A stretch of DNA of 64,000 nucleotides from Gnetum montanum (Eukaryota > Streptophyta > Gnetopsida > Gnetales > Gnetaceae). The notes below the pieces were generated by a model, which did no database searches, had not been told where the DNA came from, and was given only the letters and a program-made list of their open reading frames with translations. Both the position numbers and the translations under genes were made by a program. Every line of letters begins with the position of its first letter. Within the stretch, counting starts at the first letter, position 1. Where the stretch lies: NCBI GenBank assembly GCA_015680685.1, contig MNCI01006175.1, positions 613,543-677,542 on the forward strand, given 5' to 3'. Positions 12,420-23,884 of this stretch are shown here, piece by piece.

Positions 12420-14769
12420 TGAGATGGTTATCCTTACTGCATGTGCTTGCCTTTCAGTGTCATCTACAATCACAACACATCCATGGATTAGTAGATATAA
12501 CATGTAACTTTGAATAATTAAATACCTTATCTTGTCAATTAGTTACACTTGGCTAAGGTTGGACCATGGCAAATTAATTATTTTATTCTTATTTTATTAA
12601 TTAGTTTTCATTATAAGTGTCACCGAAGCTTATTTGAAGAGTTTAACTTCTATAATTTGGTGTTTAAATGTTGATTTCTTAGTTAAACCTTTGTGGGAGT
12701 TAGAAAAATGGTGAAAAATTTTCCACCAAAAATAGCACATTTGTTGCCCCCATGACTAAGAGCTTACCTCTAGTAGCTACAAGGTCAAAGAACAGAGTGA
12801 TTTGGATAAACGGTTAGGAAGTTATGGGCTTTGGAATGTTTTGGGCTCTAAAAATTTGAAAAACTTCCTTGGCATTTGTGAGTAAATGTGAAAATTTTTA
12901 AGGGGTCACACATATTTATACTATTTTTATGCTACATCGATGGGGCCATGTATACCAGGCCTCATATACACAAGGGTTCCATCGACGAGGCCTTATTTAT
13001 AGGGTCCATAAATAAAATGTAAATATCTTGAAAAATATAAGGAATTTTTAAATAAATTTGGGATCCATGGAGTCCTAGAAAAGCCAAGAATATGATGAAA
13101 TCATTGAAAAGGGTCTTTGAAAGCTCAAAAATTGAAAATTTTGATAAATAATATGTGCATTGAACAAAATGTGTAAAGGAGCACATTATTGGATGCAGAA
13201 GATAGGTGTATGAAAGATTCTGATTACAAGAATGCCTAAGGATATGGTGCCTAATGAGCCCCACCAAGAGATATACAAGTGGGTCATCCCTATAGTAGGT
13301 ACATGCCTTATTTGCCCTTGCATAACTTCAACCTAAAGAGTCCATGGGTCCCATAAGTGATTAATGGTTGATAGAAGTTAAGGACCAAAACCTAGAAGAT
13401 TCTACCAAAGAATTCAAGTATGTCAGACAAGTACACTGGATCAAAAACATGGACACCAATAATGAGGTGAGTTATAGGCAGCATAAATGGATGATGGAGA
13501 AGGTGGAATGGAATTTCAAATTGAGGTCATAAGAAGTCCCTTGTGGATTTATGTTTAAATGACCTGAGAAGATCCATCCTTAGTCTAGACCAAAACCAAC
13601 CACTCTTAGTGACTTTGCATCACCACTCCAGGACCAATCCACCCCCTCAAGACACAAGAGTCCTTCCATATAACAACCACCATTCCATAAAAAGAAGAAA
13701 AGAGAAGAAGAAAGTGAGAGAGGACCTCAATTAGAGGGGATCTTTAGGCATGGGTAATATGTCTTTCTAGTTCCATAACTAGTGCTTATAGCCCATTTAT
13801 TTGTCTAAGGGGTTTGTTTTATATTCCCATCATGTTTTTTTATTTTGTTTTGTTTTGTTTTTTTTCTTAGAAGGGAACCACACCATGTAAGGACTTTATT
13901 CAACTTCCTATTGTTGGTTGACATGAAATGGTAAGAAGTCTATGAAAACACTCATGCACTGAGCAAGTAGAAGAGTAAAAAGAGTATTGAGTCCCCTTGA
14001 AGTCAGATAATGTGCAAACCTTTGAATCCTTTCCAATTCTACAAACTACCAAGGTTACAAATTTATTAAAAGTTTATTTAATGAAAAGGGATCTCAAACT
14101 TCCAAAACAAGGAAAAAAATAGAGTTTGTGGATGGGTGAATGTCGTGGACTCACTACCTTTTCCATGAAAAAGAAACCATGTCTTAGCCATTGGTACAAA
14201 AATTAAAAAATAAAAACAAGACATTAGCAAACAAAACATTAAGCACAAACCACCAGTAGTAATAGCTATATCACCACTGTGTCTTGTTGGCATAAAGTAC
14301 ATTTATTAGCATAAATTAGAAAATCACACTAAAATAAAGTAAAATATATAAGAAAGTGTAAAACACTCAGGAAAGATTTAAATGTACTAACGATGATGTA
14401 AAACAAAAATGGTGTAAAATAGGAAGATGTTTTAAAATCAAAAAGGTGTAAAATAAAAAATTTGCAAATATAAAAATCTATAAAACAAAAAATAGAGAAA
14501 CTGAGAAGCTATGTATATGATTAGCATGGATGGCCATCTCCCCCACAACTGAGTTAGAAGGAGGAGATCTGAAAAATTAAGCATGGTTGCCAATCTGTTG
14601 AGATATTTGTTGCATTGGCTTACTTGGGTTTGTGGAAAGGCTTTATCTATTAGATGTTGACCAACTACTTTTTGTTTGGACTTTCCAGTTTGTATATGAT
14701 CATGGCCCCAAAAGGAAAGGTTTCATCAATTATATAAGGCCCCTTCCACAATGTTTAGAATCTGGTTTT
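12420..14769 (-). other. Spacer between integrase and 3' ORF, with internal U3-like module
   Basis: No conserved coding region is visible on either strand. The short + strand frame at 13543-13734 is Arg/Lys-rich and unsupported. The part at 12650-13000 aligns in reverse with 241-600 of the left element. It includes the palindromic/TATA module at 12912-12990. The long AT-rich stretch at 13740-14600 shows nothing further. Confidence 0.6.
12912..12990 (-). promoter_or_regulatory. Internal U3-like module of the nested element
   Basis: On the - strand, ggccccatcgatgtagc is followed within about 12 bases by tataaatatg. In LTR A and LTR B the order is ggccccatcgacgtag or ggccccattgacgtag, a short AT stretch, then ctataaatacg or ctataaatatg. 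The module lies 5' of the 3' ORF (about 12400-9962), as in the left element. Confidence 0.5.
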
Positions 14770-15760
14770 TTTGAGGTACGTGTGTGGGATTCCAATAAAG
14801 AACCTTATCTCTTGGTTGAAATTTTACTTTCCATATTCTAAGATCATGATGTTGTTTGTTGAATGCCTTGTGCACTTCATTCAAAGACAGGGTCACCAGT
14901 CAATTTTCTTCTAGCACATTGAGATTGATCAATCTTTCTTTTTGTGTCAAACTTAGATCAAGATCTAGGTCACAAGTTGTTGAGAGTGTATAGAGCTTGA
15001 ATTGAATTGGAAGTGTTGGAAGTTTTTCGTACACTAACTCATAGGGAGAGTGGCTAATAGGGAGTTTCCATGTTGAGCAGTAGGCCTAAAGGGCATAATT
15101 AAGTTTTGTACTCTAGTCTCTCCTATATTTGCTAATAATTCTTGTTAGAATCTTTGTGATCTCCCTATTAGTTACCTTTGCTTGACCATTGGCTTAGGGA
15201 TGATAGGATGTTATTAATTTATGTTTAACCCCAAAGCATTGCATGAGTTTTCAAAAAGTGGCACTTGTAAAATGGGTTTCATTGTTAGAAATCAGTGCAC
15301 GTGGCACCCCAAATTTGTTCACAACATTTTTTTGTATAAATCAAGTAGTAGTGGATGATGTATAGTCAGTGACAACTGCTACTTCTATCCATTTGGTACA
15401 GTAGTCGACAACGACGATTATATATGCCTTCCTATTGGACATGGGTGTGATGGGACCCATGAAATCTATGCCCCATATATGAAAGGGTTCCAATGGCTGA
15501 ATCCACTATTGAGGATCCTTCATTCATGTGGAAATTCCACCATCTCGTTGGTAGTGGTTATAGGATTAGACAAATTAGTGGACATCCCTAAAGATTGTGA
15601 GCCAACAGTATCCTACCATTAGGATTTTTATGGCTATGCATCTCACAGCATAGTGGCCTCCACAAGGACCTTCATGAACATCCTAGAGAACATGCAATTG
15701 ATCTACATCAGGTACACACCAATGAGTGAGGCCATTGACACACATCTTGTAAAGGTGTCC
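14770..15760 (-). pseudogene. Integrase of the nested element
   Basis: - strand motifs: CGGHYAVRCIAIKIL and GYCW (zinc-binding region, partly lost), WGIDFMGPITPMSNRKAYIIVVVDY (first catalytic Asp), FGVPRALISNNETHF (second, normally SDxGxHF) and HPxANGQAKVTNREIT (Glu region). A C-terminal VWHNKVLYWN-like tail follows. Integrase inserts the cDNA. Its catalytic Asp in SD-G is replaced by Asn here, and stops are frequent. Confidence 0.82.
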
Positions 15761-15949
15761 ATTGATTTCTATGAAGTGCTTAGCCCGATGAAAAAATTAT
15801 TTTTTCTTCCTATGGTCTAGATCTTGTGCCATCTCCTGAGTAAGAAGATAAGTGAGGATGCCATCATACCATTTTGATTTTGCTAGCATTTGTTCATTTA
15901 TTGCACTAGCAAAGAGAAGTTCGTCAAAAAAAAATCAGATAGTGGGCTT

Positions 15950-17260
15950 TCTCCTCTTTGTTATCCCATTGCAACTGAGACAAGTGATCAATGACCACAT
16001 TCTTAGTCCCTTTTCAATCTACCATTGTAAGATCGAATTTCTGCAAGATCACCAGCCACCACATAACATGGTGTGTCACCATTGGCTTGTTCATGAGGAA
16101 GTGAATGGCAATGTGATTAGTGTGTACAAATACTTTATATCTAAGCACATAGTGCTTGAACTTTTCCCTAGCATACAACACAACCATCAGTTCTTTTTCC
16201 ATGGTGGGGTAATTCAGTTGTGCATCCACAATGCTTTAACTTACATAGTGGATGTAATATGGAAATTTCTTATTGTCTAATTGCATAAGCATAACTCCCA
16301 AGGCATAGTTAGATGCATCCATCATGATATAGAATGGTCTGGACTAGTCAAGTGCTTATAGAATTGGAGTCTCTCTACAAGCTTCTGTTTGAGGCTCTAA
16401 AATGCATTTTCACATTCCTTGGTCTAGATGAAGGTAGCACCTTTCTTTGTCAGCTCAACCAATGGTTTCACGATCTTAAAGAAATTCTCTATGAATTGTT
16501 GGTAGTAACCAATGTGTCCAACGAATGATTGAACATCTTTAACAGTTCTTGGTTGATGAGTGATTCCTTGGATGAACCTTATCTTTTCAGGGTCTATCTT
16601 GATCCCTTCTTGTGAAATTCAATGCCCCAATACAATGCCCTCTTGGACCATGAGATGGCTCTTTTTCCAATTGAGCCTTAGATTTGTTTCCACACATTTT
16701 TTTAGTACTTACTCAAGGTGGTCCAAAGCTTGCTTAAATATAGTGCCATAAGTGGAGAAGTCATCCATGAAGACTTCCACTTAAATACCTATTTGCTACT
16801 GAAAGATACTTAAGACCAGACGTTGGAAAGTGGTAGGAGCATTGCACAAACCAAAAGGCATCTTGCGATATGCAAAGGTCCCCCAAAGACTTGTGAATGT
16901 TGTTTTGGTCTAATCTTTTGGTGCAATTTGGATTTGGTTATAGCCACTATAACCATCCAAGAAATTGTAATAGTAAGGCCTAGATATGGTGTCCAACACT
17001 TGATCAACGAATGGTAATGGAAAATGATCTTTAAATGTTGCTATGTTTAATAGCCTGAAGTTGATACAAACCCACCATTTGCCACCTCTCTTTAGCACTG
17101 TCATGAGTGGGCTAACCCACTCACTATCCGCAATGGGGTAAATGAACCCTACCTTAAGGAGTTTCTAAATCTCTTCTTTGACAATTTGCTTCAATTTTGG
17201 GTTCAACCATCATTATGGTTGCCTCCTTGGCTTCATGGACAAATTAGTGTAAATTGCTAG
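15950..17260 (-). pseudogene. Reverse transcriptase and RNase H of the nested element
   Basis: RT motifs: LKRGGKWWVCINFRLLN and KDHFPLPFVDQVLDT (17104-16990), FLDGYSGYNQIQIAP (about 16910-16960), and the catalytic FMDD box (reverse of 16760-16771). A connection (DVQSFVGHIGYYQQF) and RNase H (LNYPTMEKELMVVLYAREKF and VHTNHIAIHFLMNKP, 16229-16080) follow. The wording of these motifs is typical of the Athila/Tat lineage. In-frame stops break it. Confidence 0.87.
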
Positions 17261-17749
17261 CATATCCATGGATCAATTCCAGTGAGTTCTGGATATGACC
17301 AAGCAAAAGGTGTTGGCCATTTGTTGACCACTTTCAACAATTTTGTTTTCTACTTAGGAGCAAGTTTGGCATTGAGTATGACCAGCTTGCCATTTTTCAA
17401 GAATGCATATTCTAGGCTAGTAGGTATAGTTTTCAACTCTAAGGGCTCCTGTTTAAAATTCTCAAGGATCTCCAACTCTCCCGATTGGTATTAGCATTTT
17501 CATCATCAGATACATGGTGATGAACTTGCTCTAGTTCATCCATGCCTATGACATAAGCACATGTTAAGCTCTCAACAAGTTCCATGCACATTGTGCTATT
17601 GTCAAAATTAGTGGTTAGCCACTGGGTACCCTCTTATTTTGTGACTACTACGTATAGACACCTTTGAATATTTGCCTCATGTGCATGCTGCTTGCATGCA
17701 GAAATATATGCTCATTTCACAAACTAGAGTTCTTGCATGCAATTACACC

Positions 17750-18150
17750 CTGTATCATTGTATGCGATGCATGGAACTCATCTTTTCTCAATCTTTGCAA
17801 ATGCATTTTCCTTTAATATCTCTAGAGAAAGATCTCTAATGCTCATTCTTACATCAACAATGCTTAACCATGCCCTTCCTATAATGATTGGAAAGTCCCC
17901 CTTAGAGTTCTCAACCTAGGTTACTAGGAAATTGATAGGATAAGACTGCTGATAAACAATGGTCATAATGTCTTTGATCAATCTCAATGGAATAGTAATG
18001 GACTGGTCTGTCAATCCCAATCTTATATTGCTCTTCTTAAGAGGTGACAAGTTCCAGGCAGTATACATCTCATGAGATATCAAGTTCACACCAAAACCAG
18101 AATCAAGAAGAGCTTTACATGGTTCATTCCTAGCAATCTATAAATAGATA
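17750..18150 (-). pseudogene. Aspartic protease region of the nested element
   Basis: On the - strand the frame reads NEPCKALLDSGFGVNLIS (about 18070-18140), the DSG triad position of retroviral-type proteases, then IIIGRAWLSIVDVRM at about 17840-17890. The region lies between gag and RT. One TAG stop occurs near 17917. The related copy at 62640-62960 reads ALLDFGSSVNLI. Confidence 0.75.
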
Positions 18151-18849
18151 AGGGGACTCCTAGGATCAACTAATTTTCTAGGAAGGTTCCCAACTTGGAT
18201 CTAATCAGATACGACATTAGTGAGCATAACAGTATGGATTTTGGATGGCATTTGGTTTGAAGGGGACCTAATGAAATGGTTTGCAGAGGATGAAGTAGGA
18301 GTAGGGTGACTAGCCTCTTGAGTCTATGAGAGCTTAGTAGGAATGTTGGTTTAGAAGAATGATCTTTTACGAGCATGAGATTTCGAACCCCTCGATTGAT
18401 GAACCAATTATAAATTGATGGACCTAGTAGTGTTGTGTTGCTATGGCTAGGCTGAAAGTTCATCCTGCATGGATGGAGTAGGTGGTAGTTGCATTGAGGG
18501 TGGAGGAATAGGTGCAAAAATAAGGGGAGGATAAGGATAAAATGTGGCACCCCTCCTGGAATGTGGAGAATGAGCTCTGTAGTATTCAGGAGGGTGGTAG
18601 TGATGTTGGAAAGGAGAAATGTGATTGGAAGAGTCATGTGGAGATAGGGGTTGTTGAACGTAATACCCATATGGATCTAGTTACCTGTAAGGGTACTATT
18701 GCCTTGGTGGTGACATCCCCCATGACTGTGATTGGTGCCACTATTAATATTGCTCATATAGTTGCAGTGGAGTTCCACTTGGATAATATTGTTGTTGCTA
18801 ATGGAACTACCTGATATTTCCTTGAGGATAAGGCAATCTTCTAGGTGTT

Positions 18850-20640
18850 TGCCTTTTTGCTAGTCGTGGATTTAGAGCATATATCTCAGACTTCTGTAAG
18901 TTTGACACAATGGGGCAACATCCCTTAGGATGTTCGTATTGGTAGATTTCACATCCACCATCATCATCTGATTTAGTTTCTACAACTTCATCTACTACAC
19001 CAATCTTCCCTTTATCCCTTTGGTAGGCATGTTCAACTTCTTTTTGCCCCTTGTGGTTATGATCACTACTCTACTCTTGTGATTCTTCGGTGTTTTTTAG
19101 AGTAGTTTCAAATTTTTTATCCAACAAATCCCACATTTTATCAACCTTAGCTAAAATTTCAAACATAGACTTTTAGATCGACAAGGTCTTTCTATTTACC
19201 ACCTTATCAAGTGGTGATTCCACCTCACTATCACAAAATTTGACTTCTCTTTTTCTAATGGAAGGATCCATGTTGTATTCCTCTACACTTTTATGTTTTT
19301 TCAACTCTCCTTCTTCTTTTGCTACTTGCTCAATTAGCTTTTGAATTTGATGGGCTTTGAGTTTGGATAGTCTCCCTTGGGCATAGACCCTAAGAGTTCT
19401 CCTCATTTCTGATCTAAGTCCATCTATGATATGGCAAAGTTTTTCCTGTTGAGAATAGCCATGGCCAAGGCATTGGTGTATGAGAGGATAGTATCTACTC
19501 ATGGTGACATCCAAGGGTTCATGATTTCCTTACTTTCATCCTTGGATCTACCTTCTTAAATTAAACACTCTAGAGTATGTCTAATACTTATCATTAAATA
19601 ACTCTAGCATTGTACTTCACTTGCGAATGGATTCTAACTCCAAGGATTGGTACCAACTTTCTGCTTCCTTGATGAGTGTCTTGGGAAATAGCTTTAGTTT
19701 TTATCAATTGTTTTCAATATTTTGTAAGGCACAAGCAACATGAGAAGCTTGAAGATGTCTCTGTGGATTAGAATTATATCCCCTCTCAAATCTAGGAATA
19801 TTGTTCATACCAAGTCATTTGATATGACTATCTTTCACATGTTTAGTTAGAATTTTTATAGCCTCTACAATATTTAACATGCTTCAAGTTGCCAGCAAAG
19901 GCTCATCATCATCATTATTTTGATGACATCAATGATGTCCTCTGCTACCCCTTCGATCATTGTGGGCCTAGCGATCATCATTATTTTTCCATTGTTCACC
20001 TCCATCATGATTGTTCTTTCTACAATGTTTGTTAGAACTAGAAGAAGAAGAAAAAGATGCAGATGAAGAGGGCAAAGAGGGACAAGGATTGCCACCACCA
20101 TGGTGTCTACCAACTCCTCTTCGGTTGTCACTGTCATGTTTGTCAGTTTTCTTAACCTCTTGATGCTTGTTCGAGCCCTTGCCTTGATTGCCATTCTTAC
20201 ATGAACTTGGATTGTTAATAGTGGAGTGCAAATTTAGGGCCACACCCCCATCACCCGTAACAAGGAGTGGAGAATCTTCATGTTGAGAGCTTTTAGAGGA
20301 GGATCCTCATTGTCGACTTGGTTAAGCAGGAACAAGGGATCAATGAACTATTTCTCCTTCACAAACTCATGGTGCTTCTCTTGGTGTCAATCTCTCCTAC
20401 ATTGTGTTTCAGTGGGATGGTAGTCTTAGTAGTCATAATGTGCATAACGTACTCCTCTTAAAGATCTTGGGTGCCCAACCTCCTAAGAGTTTGAACCAGC
20501 ATCACGGGCACAGATCAATTGGAAGGCATTACAATGTTACCTTTCATATCATACCATTGTAGTTGTTCATCCTGATGCAGGATGAAGGTAAAATTAGGCA
20601 CATACATTTGGATGAGTATACACCACCTTGCATTCTTGAG
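18850..20640 (-). pseudogene. gag of the nested Athila/Tat-like element
   Basis: On the - strand, a Ser/Asn/Gly-rich N-terminal region (NRRGVGRHHGGGNP, about 20100-20150) is followed by a Retrotrans_gag-like core (LKLFPKTLIKEAESWYQS; SRYYPLIHQCLGHGYSQQEK at about 19450-19500). A degenerate zinc-knuckle-like CEIYQYEHPKGCC lies near 18930. The same protein is read on the + strand at 60127-61880, which supports the alignment. Several stops and frameshifts occur. The role would be the capsid/nucleocapsid precursor. Confidence 0.8.
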
Positions 20641-20836
20641 GGATTGGTAGTTTAGTATCATCACTCCTGTGAGAAGAAGACAGTCTGCAATACAAATAGG
20701 ATATAAGTGTGCTTATGTGATTATATTATTTTTGAGAATGATTTTGACCTTAGGGTTCATCCAACGATGTTAATGATGTTCACTAAACCTAGATAGCGCA
20801 CGTTTCAACAAAAACAGTCCCTAGTGATGGTGCCAA

Positions 20837-21626
20837 TGATGAGTAGTCGAGGTACCCTTACATCCAACCATACAAATCATGAAGTGTTCACATGCGATCT
20901 GGTTGAATTCTGCAGACTCTATCTTTCAGTACACTAGTCTTTTAGGAAGTAAAATTTATCCTAATAGTCATTCTTTGTCTTCCCAATTACACTTATGATG
21001 TATAAAGGTATGGTTAAGTGTAACTGAGACATCTGATTTTTATTATTTTATATTTTATGTTTCTCATGCTTGAAATAGAGAAATGAAGTAATTTAATAAC
21101 TAATTTAATTTAACCAATTAACTAATCACTTGAAGTCTAATTTAGCTTAATTAATTGCATAATTAATAAAAAAAATAAACACATAAATGAATCATTAATC
21201 TATTCCAAGTGTTGCAAGGTTTGATCAAAAGGCTTGTCTTTATTGTTGTTCATGCTAGTGTGTTCAAGTACAATAGTGCTCGAATAAAGATCCATACACT
21301 TTCTGACTCCTGCTGCGAGCACTCAAAGAAATATCGTAACTCTCAAATGACAAAACTATAAGAGCTCTACCACAGTTATGACTTGACCTCTCATAAACAC
21401 AATTGGTGAGCATGTATTTATAGATTTTATTGTAGCGTTACGTCGATGGGGCCCCATAAACATAGCAAACGCTACATCGATGGGGCCCCATAGATGTAGC
21501 AAACACTACATCAACATGCCCCCATCGATGGGGCAACACTACGTAGACAAGGCTGCATCAACATGGCCTTGTTGACGAGGCCACATCCAGGGGGGCTGAT
21601 CAATGTGACACAACGACGATTCATCA
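20837..21626 (-). repeat. 5' LTR of the nested Athila/Tat-like element
   Basis: 790 bp, ending in +coordinates at ..gattcatca (21626) before the ATATG duplication. A TATA box on the - strand lies at 21415-21423. Upstream in U3 (21437-21610) are tandem copies of a unit containing GATGGGGCCCCAT and TAGCAAACGCTACAT. It lacks a segment of roughly 190 bp present in the 3' LTR, near 21115. Confidence 0.9.
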
Positions 21627-21631
21627 ATATG

Positions 21632-22660
21632 CTTCAACCTAAAGGGTATGAAGTGAAAGGAAAAGAGCATATGGTGTGTCGATTGCTAATATCATTATAT
21701 GGGCTCAAATAAACATCGAATGTGGAACAAAAAATTTAATGAACACATGTTAAATCTTAGCTTCATTAGAAGTCAGGAAGACTCTTGCTTATATGTCAAA
21801 AATAAAAATGGAAAACTCTTTATTTTATTGCTATATGTTGATGACATGTTAATAGCATGAAGTGACATGGATGAAATATAGAGTTGAAATAACTTCTTTC
21901 TTCTCGGTTTGAGATGAAAGAAATTTTGGCATGGAAATTAAAAGAAACAAAGGTAATAATAAACTTTTGGGTTGGACAATTTACATATGTGCAAAATATT
22001 TTAAAAAGATATAATATGCAAGATTGTAAGCCTGTGGCAACACCCTGTGAAATTGGGATAAAACTCTTAGTTGAACAATGCCCCAAGACAAATGATGAAA
22101 AAGAGCTCATGAAAAAAATTCCATATGTTGGTGTTGTCTACATTTAGTGTATGTAATGGTCAGTACTAGACTTGATATTGCATACATTGTTGGAAAACTT
22201 AGTAGGTATATGTCTAATCCAATGAAACGACACTAGATTGGGGTAAAACAAGTTTTCCAATATCTTCGTGGTACTATGAACTTTGGTATTTATTATCAAA
22301 GTGATTCGTCCATTCTACATGGTTATGTGGATGTTGATTGGGGTAGGGATTTAGACAACAAAAAATCAACTAGTGGATATGTGTTTAATATCTTTGGTGG
22401 TGCTATCTTTTAAAAAAGCCAATTGCAACATTGTGTAGCTTAGTCTACTATTGAGGCAAAATATGTTGCTACAAACGTAACTAGTTAGTAAATACAGTAT
22501 CATTATATTTGAGAGTAGGTAAATGAACAAAGAATTCTTCTTGAACAAATTAAGACAAAAGAAAATCCTGCTGATATAATGACAAAATCGTTATTTACTG
22601 AATGATGTTGAATAGCTGTTGGTGTCATGGAAGGTGATATCATTTAAGGTCTCGACCACA
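21632..22660 (+). pseudogene. Copia second half of RT and RNase H
   Basis: The RT resumes in frame exactly after the second ATATG copy, with the LQPKGYEVKGKEH and CRLLISLYGLK motifs. The catalytic YVDD box is at 21834-21845. The connection and RNase H follow, with SSILHGYVDVDWG and KSTSGYVF at about 22310-22385 and ENPADIMTKSL near the end. Stops and frameshifts occur throughout (for example at about 21690 and 22147). Confidence 0.85.
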
Positions 22661-22693
22661 CTTCATGGCAGCCTTGCATTCAAGAGGGAGAAT

Positions 22694-23116
22694 TGTGAGG
22701 AAAGTGAAGGAACCATCGTTCACACATGTTTAGATATTGTCATCTCTTTGATTATAAGCACTATCTTTTTTTGTAATTGTATGGTACAATAGTTATGTTG
22801 TAATAAATTGCAAATGTTTAGTATTTAACTGCAAATATTTGAAATATAGTCAATGTAAAACTATTATTCATCTCCGTCATTATACAATTGTTAATATCTA
22901 GTTTACATTCGGTTAGATATCCATCCCATGATATAAATATGGTTTTCATCTGCTTTCTTCCTTCTCATTCTCTACTTTTAAATTCTCTTTAAGCTGACAT
23001 AAAGATCTAGGAGCCTATTTCTTGCTAGGGGTTTTCTTGTTTTTCCCCTAGATATATTATTGTGTTTTTTTGTTGATTTATTTTTTAATGTTATCAAGAA
23101 CAATCTAAAAACCACA
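22694..23116 (+). repeat. Copia 3' LTR, 460 bp upstream of the FTA start codon
   Basis: 423 bp, starting TGTGAGG directly after the purine tract and ending accaca. A TATA-like gatataaatatgg lies near 22930. It is in the same orientation as FTA, so its U3 promoter, if active, would point at the gene. Confidence 0.85.
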
Positions 23117-23575
23117 CCCTCCATACATTGCAATTGCACCCTAGTCACCATCTTGATCGTTGGCAAAATCTTGCAGCATTGTGAAAGTAACACACATTCT
23201 TTTTTTCTTTGAATTTTTCAAATACAAAATTCATTGGCATGAGATTTTAAAAATTTACCTTGGGAGAAAGTACGGAAAATAAGGTGGAGACGCAACAGAC
23301 AAGTTCTACCGACAACAATCGCAATCATATCAACAGTGGCAGTTACGAAAGGGTAATGTAATCCTCTTGTTTTTAATCATAAAAATTGAAAGGGCAAAAA
23401 AAAAAGAAGAAAACAAGAAGTATGGCATAATAATGATCCAGATCCAAACGAGCAAGCAACCTTCAAATGCTTTCCAGTCACATTTGCAGGTACCTTCATC
23501 CATACACAGCAAGCCGGAGCTGAGTTGAGTGCAGTTGAGGTAAATTTCCATTGGAAGCAAGGGAAGCTACTGCAA
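23117..23575 (+). promoter_or_regulatory. FTA upstream region between Copia LTR and start codon
   Basis: About 460 bp separate the end of the Copia 3' LTR from the ATG. No clear TATA box is visible. The last part (about 23480-23575) is less AT-rich and is probably 5' UTR. Core promoter elements must lie here or in the LTR. This is inference from position only. Confidence 0.5.
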
Positions 23576-23884
23576 ATGTCTGAAGCAGAGAAAATGGCAG
23601 CAGCTAATTCGTCAGGTGAATCCTCAAGCGATGAGGATGAGCATGAGGAGGAGGAGGAGGAGGAGGAGGAGGAGTGGGTGCCGTTGAGCGTGAGACCAGA
23701 ATGGGCGGATGTGCGTCCAATTCCTCAAGACGATGGCCCTAATCCTGTAGTGCCCATCGCCTACACGCGTGAATTCCGCGAATCCATGGACTACTTCAGA
23801 GCCCTCTTCGCTGCCAATGAAAGAAGTCCCAGGGCTCTTGAACTCACAGCTCACATCATCAATCTCAATGCTGGCAATTACACG
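23576..23884 (+). CDS. FTA: FTA exon 1 (residues 1-103)
   Basis: Starts at ATG 23576 and ends in the codons for Asn-Tyr-Thr before a GT donor (gttagt) at 23885. It contains a GAG x10 tract (23645-23674) encoding Glu24-Glu33, then the conserved region leading into the first PPTA repeat. It is more GC-rich than its flanks. The next exon supplies Val-Trp-His, completing the NYTVWHFRR motif. Confidence 0.93.

Larger units (their letters stand above)
8480..21626 (-). mobile_element. Complete 13.1-kb Athila/Tat-like Ty3/Gypsy element nested in Copia
   Basis: The 5' LTR is 20837-21626 and the 3' LTR 8480-9425, both TGATGAGT..TCATCA-like. A perfect ATATG target duplication lies at 8475-8479 and 21627-21631. 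The order on the - strand is LTR, PBS, gag, protease, RT, RNase H, integrase, a 2-kb spacer, a 3' ORF, a polypurine tract and LTR. The PBS (reverse of about 20817-20836) and its counterpart at 59985 resemble the tRNA-Asp-type PBS typical of Athila/Tat elements. RT and integrase motifs match that lineage. Many stops and frameshifts show it is inactive. Confidence 0.92.
5922..23116 (+). mobile_element. Ty1/Copia LTR retrotransposon, decayed, split by a 13.1-kb Gypsy insertion
   Basis: The LTRs at 5922-6389 and 22694-23116 align along their length. The PBS tggtatca (6392) matches the initiator-tRNA-Met type, and a purine-rich tract (caagagggagaa) precedes the 3' LTR. Pol modules follow Copia order: protease/core, integrase, reverse transcriptase, RNase H. 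The flanks CCTTC (5917-5921) and CCCTC (23117-23121) look like a target duplication with one mismatch. Without the nested element it is about 4.04 kb, short because most of gag is missing near 6530. Many frameshifts and stops mean it is not autonomous. Confidence 0.9.

Noticed and set aside
13543-13734. Arg/Lys-rich + strand frame inside the nested Gypsy element
   Set aside because: Opposite to the element's coding strand with no counterpart in the other copy that I could find.
23525-23575. Upstream TTG start for FTA
   Set aside because: Not an ATG. The first in-frame ATG at 23576 is the usual choice in plants and the added residues show no conservation.
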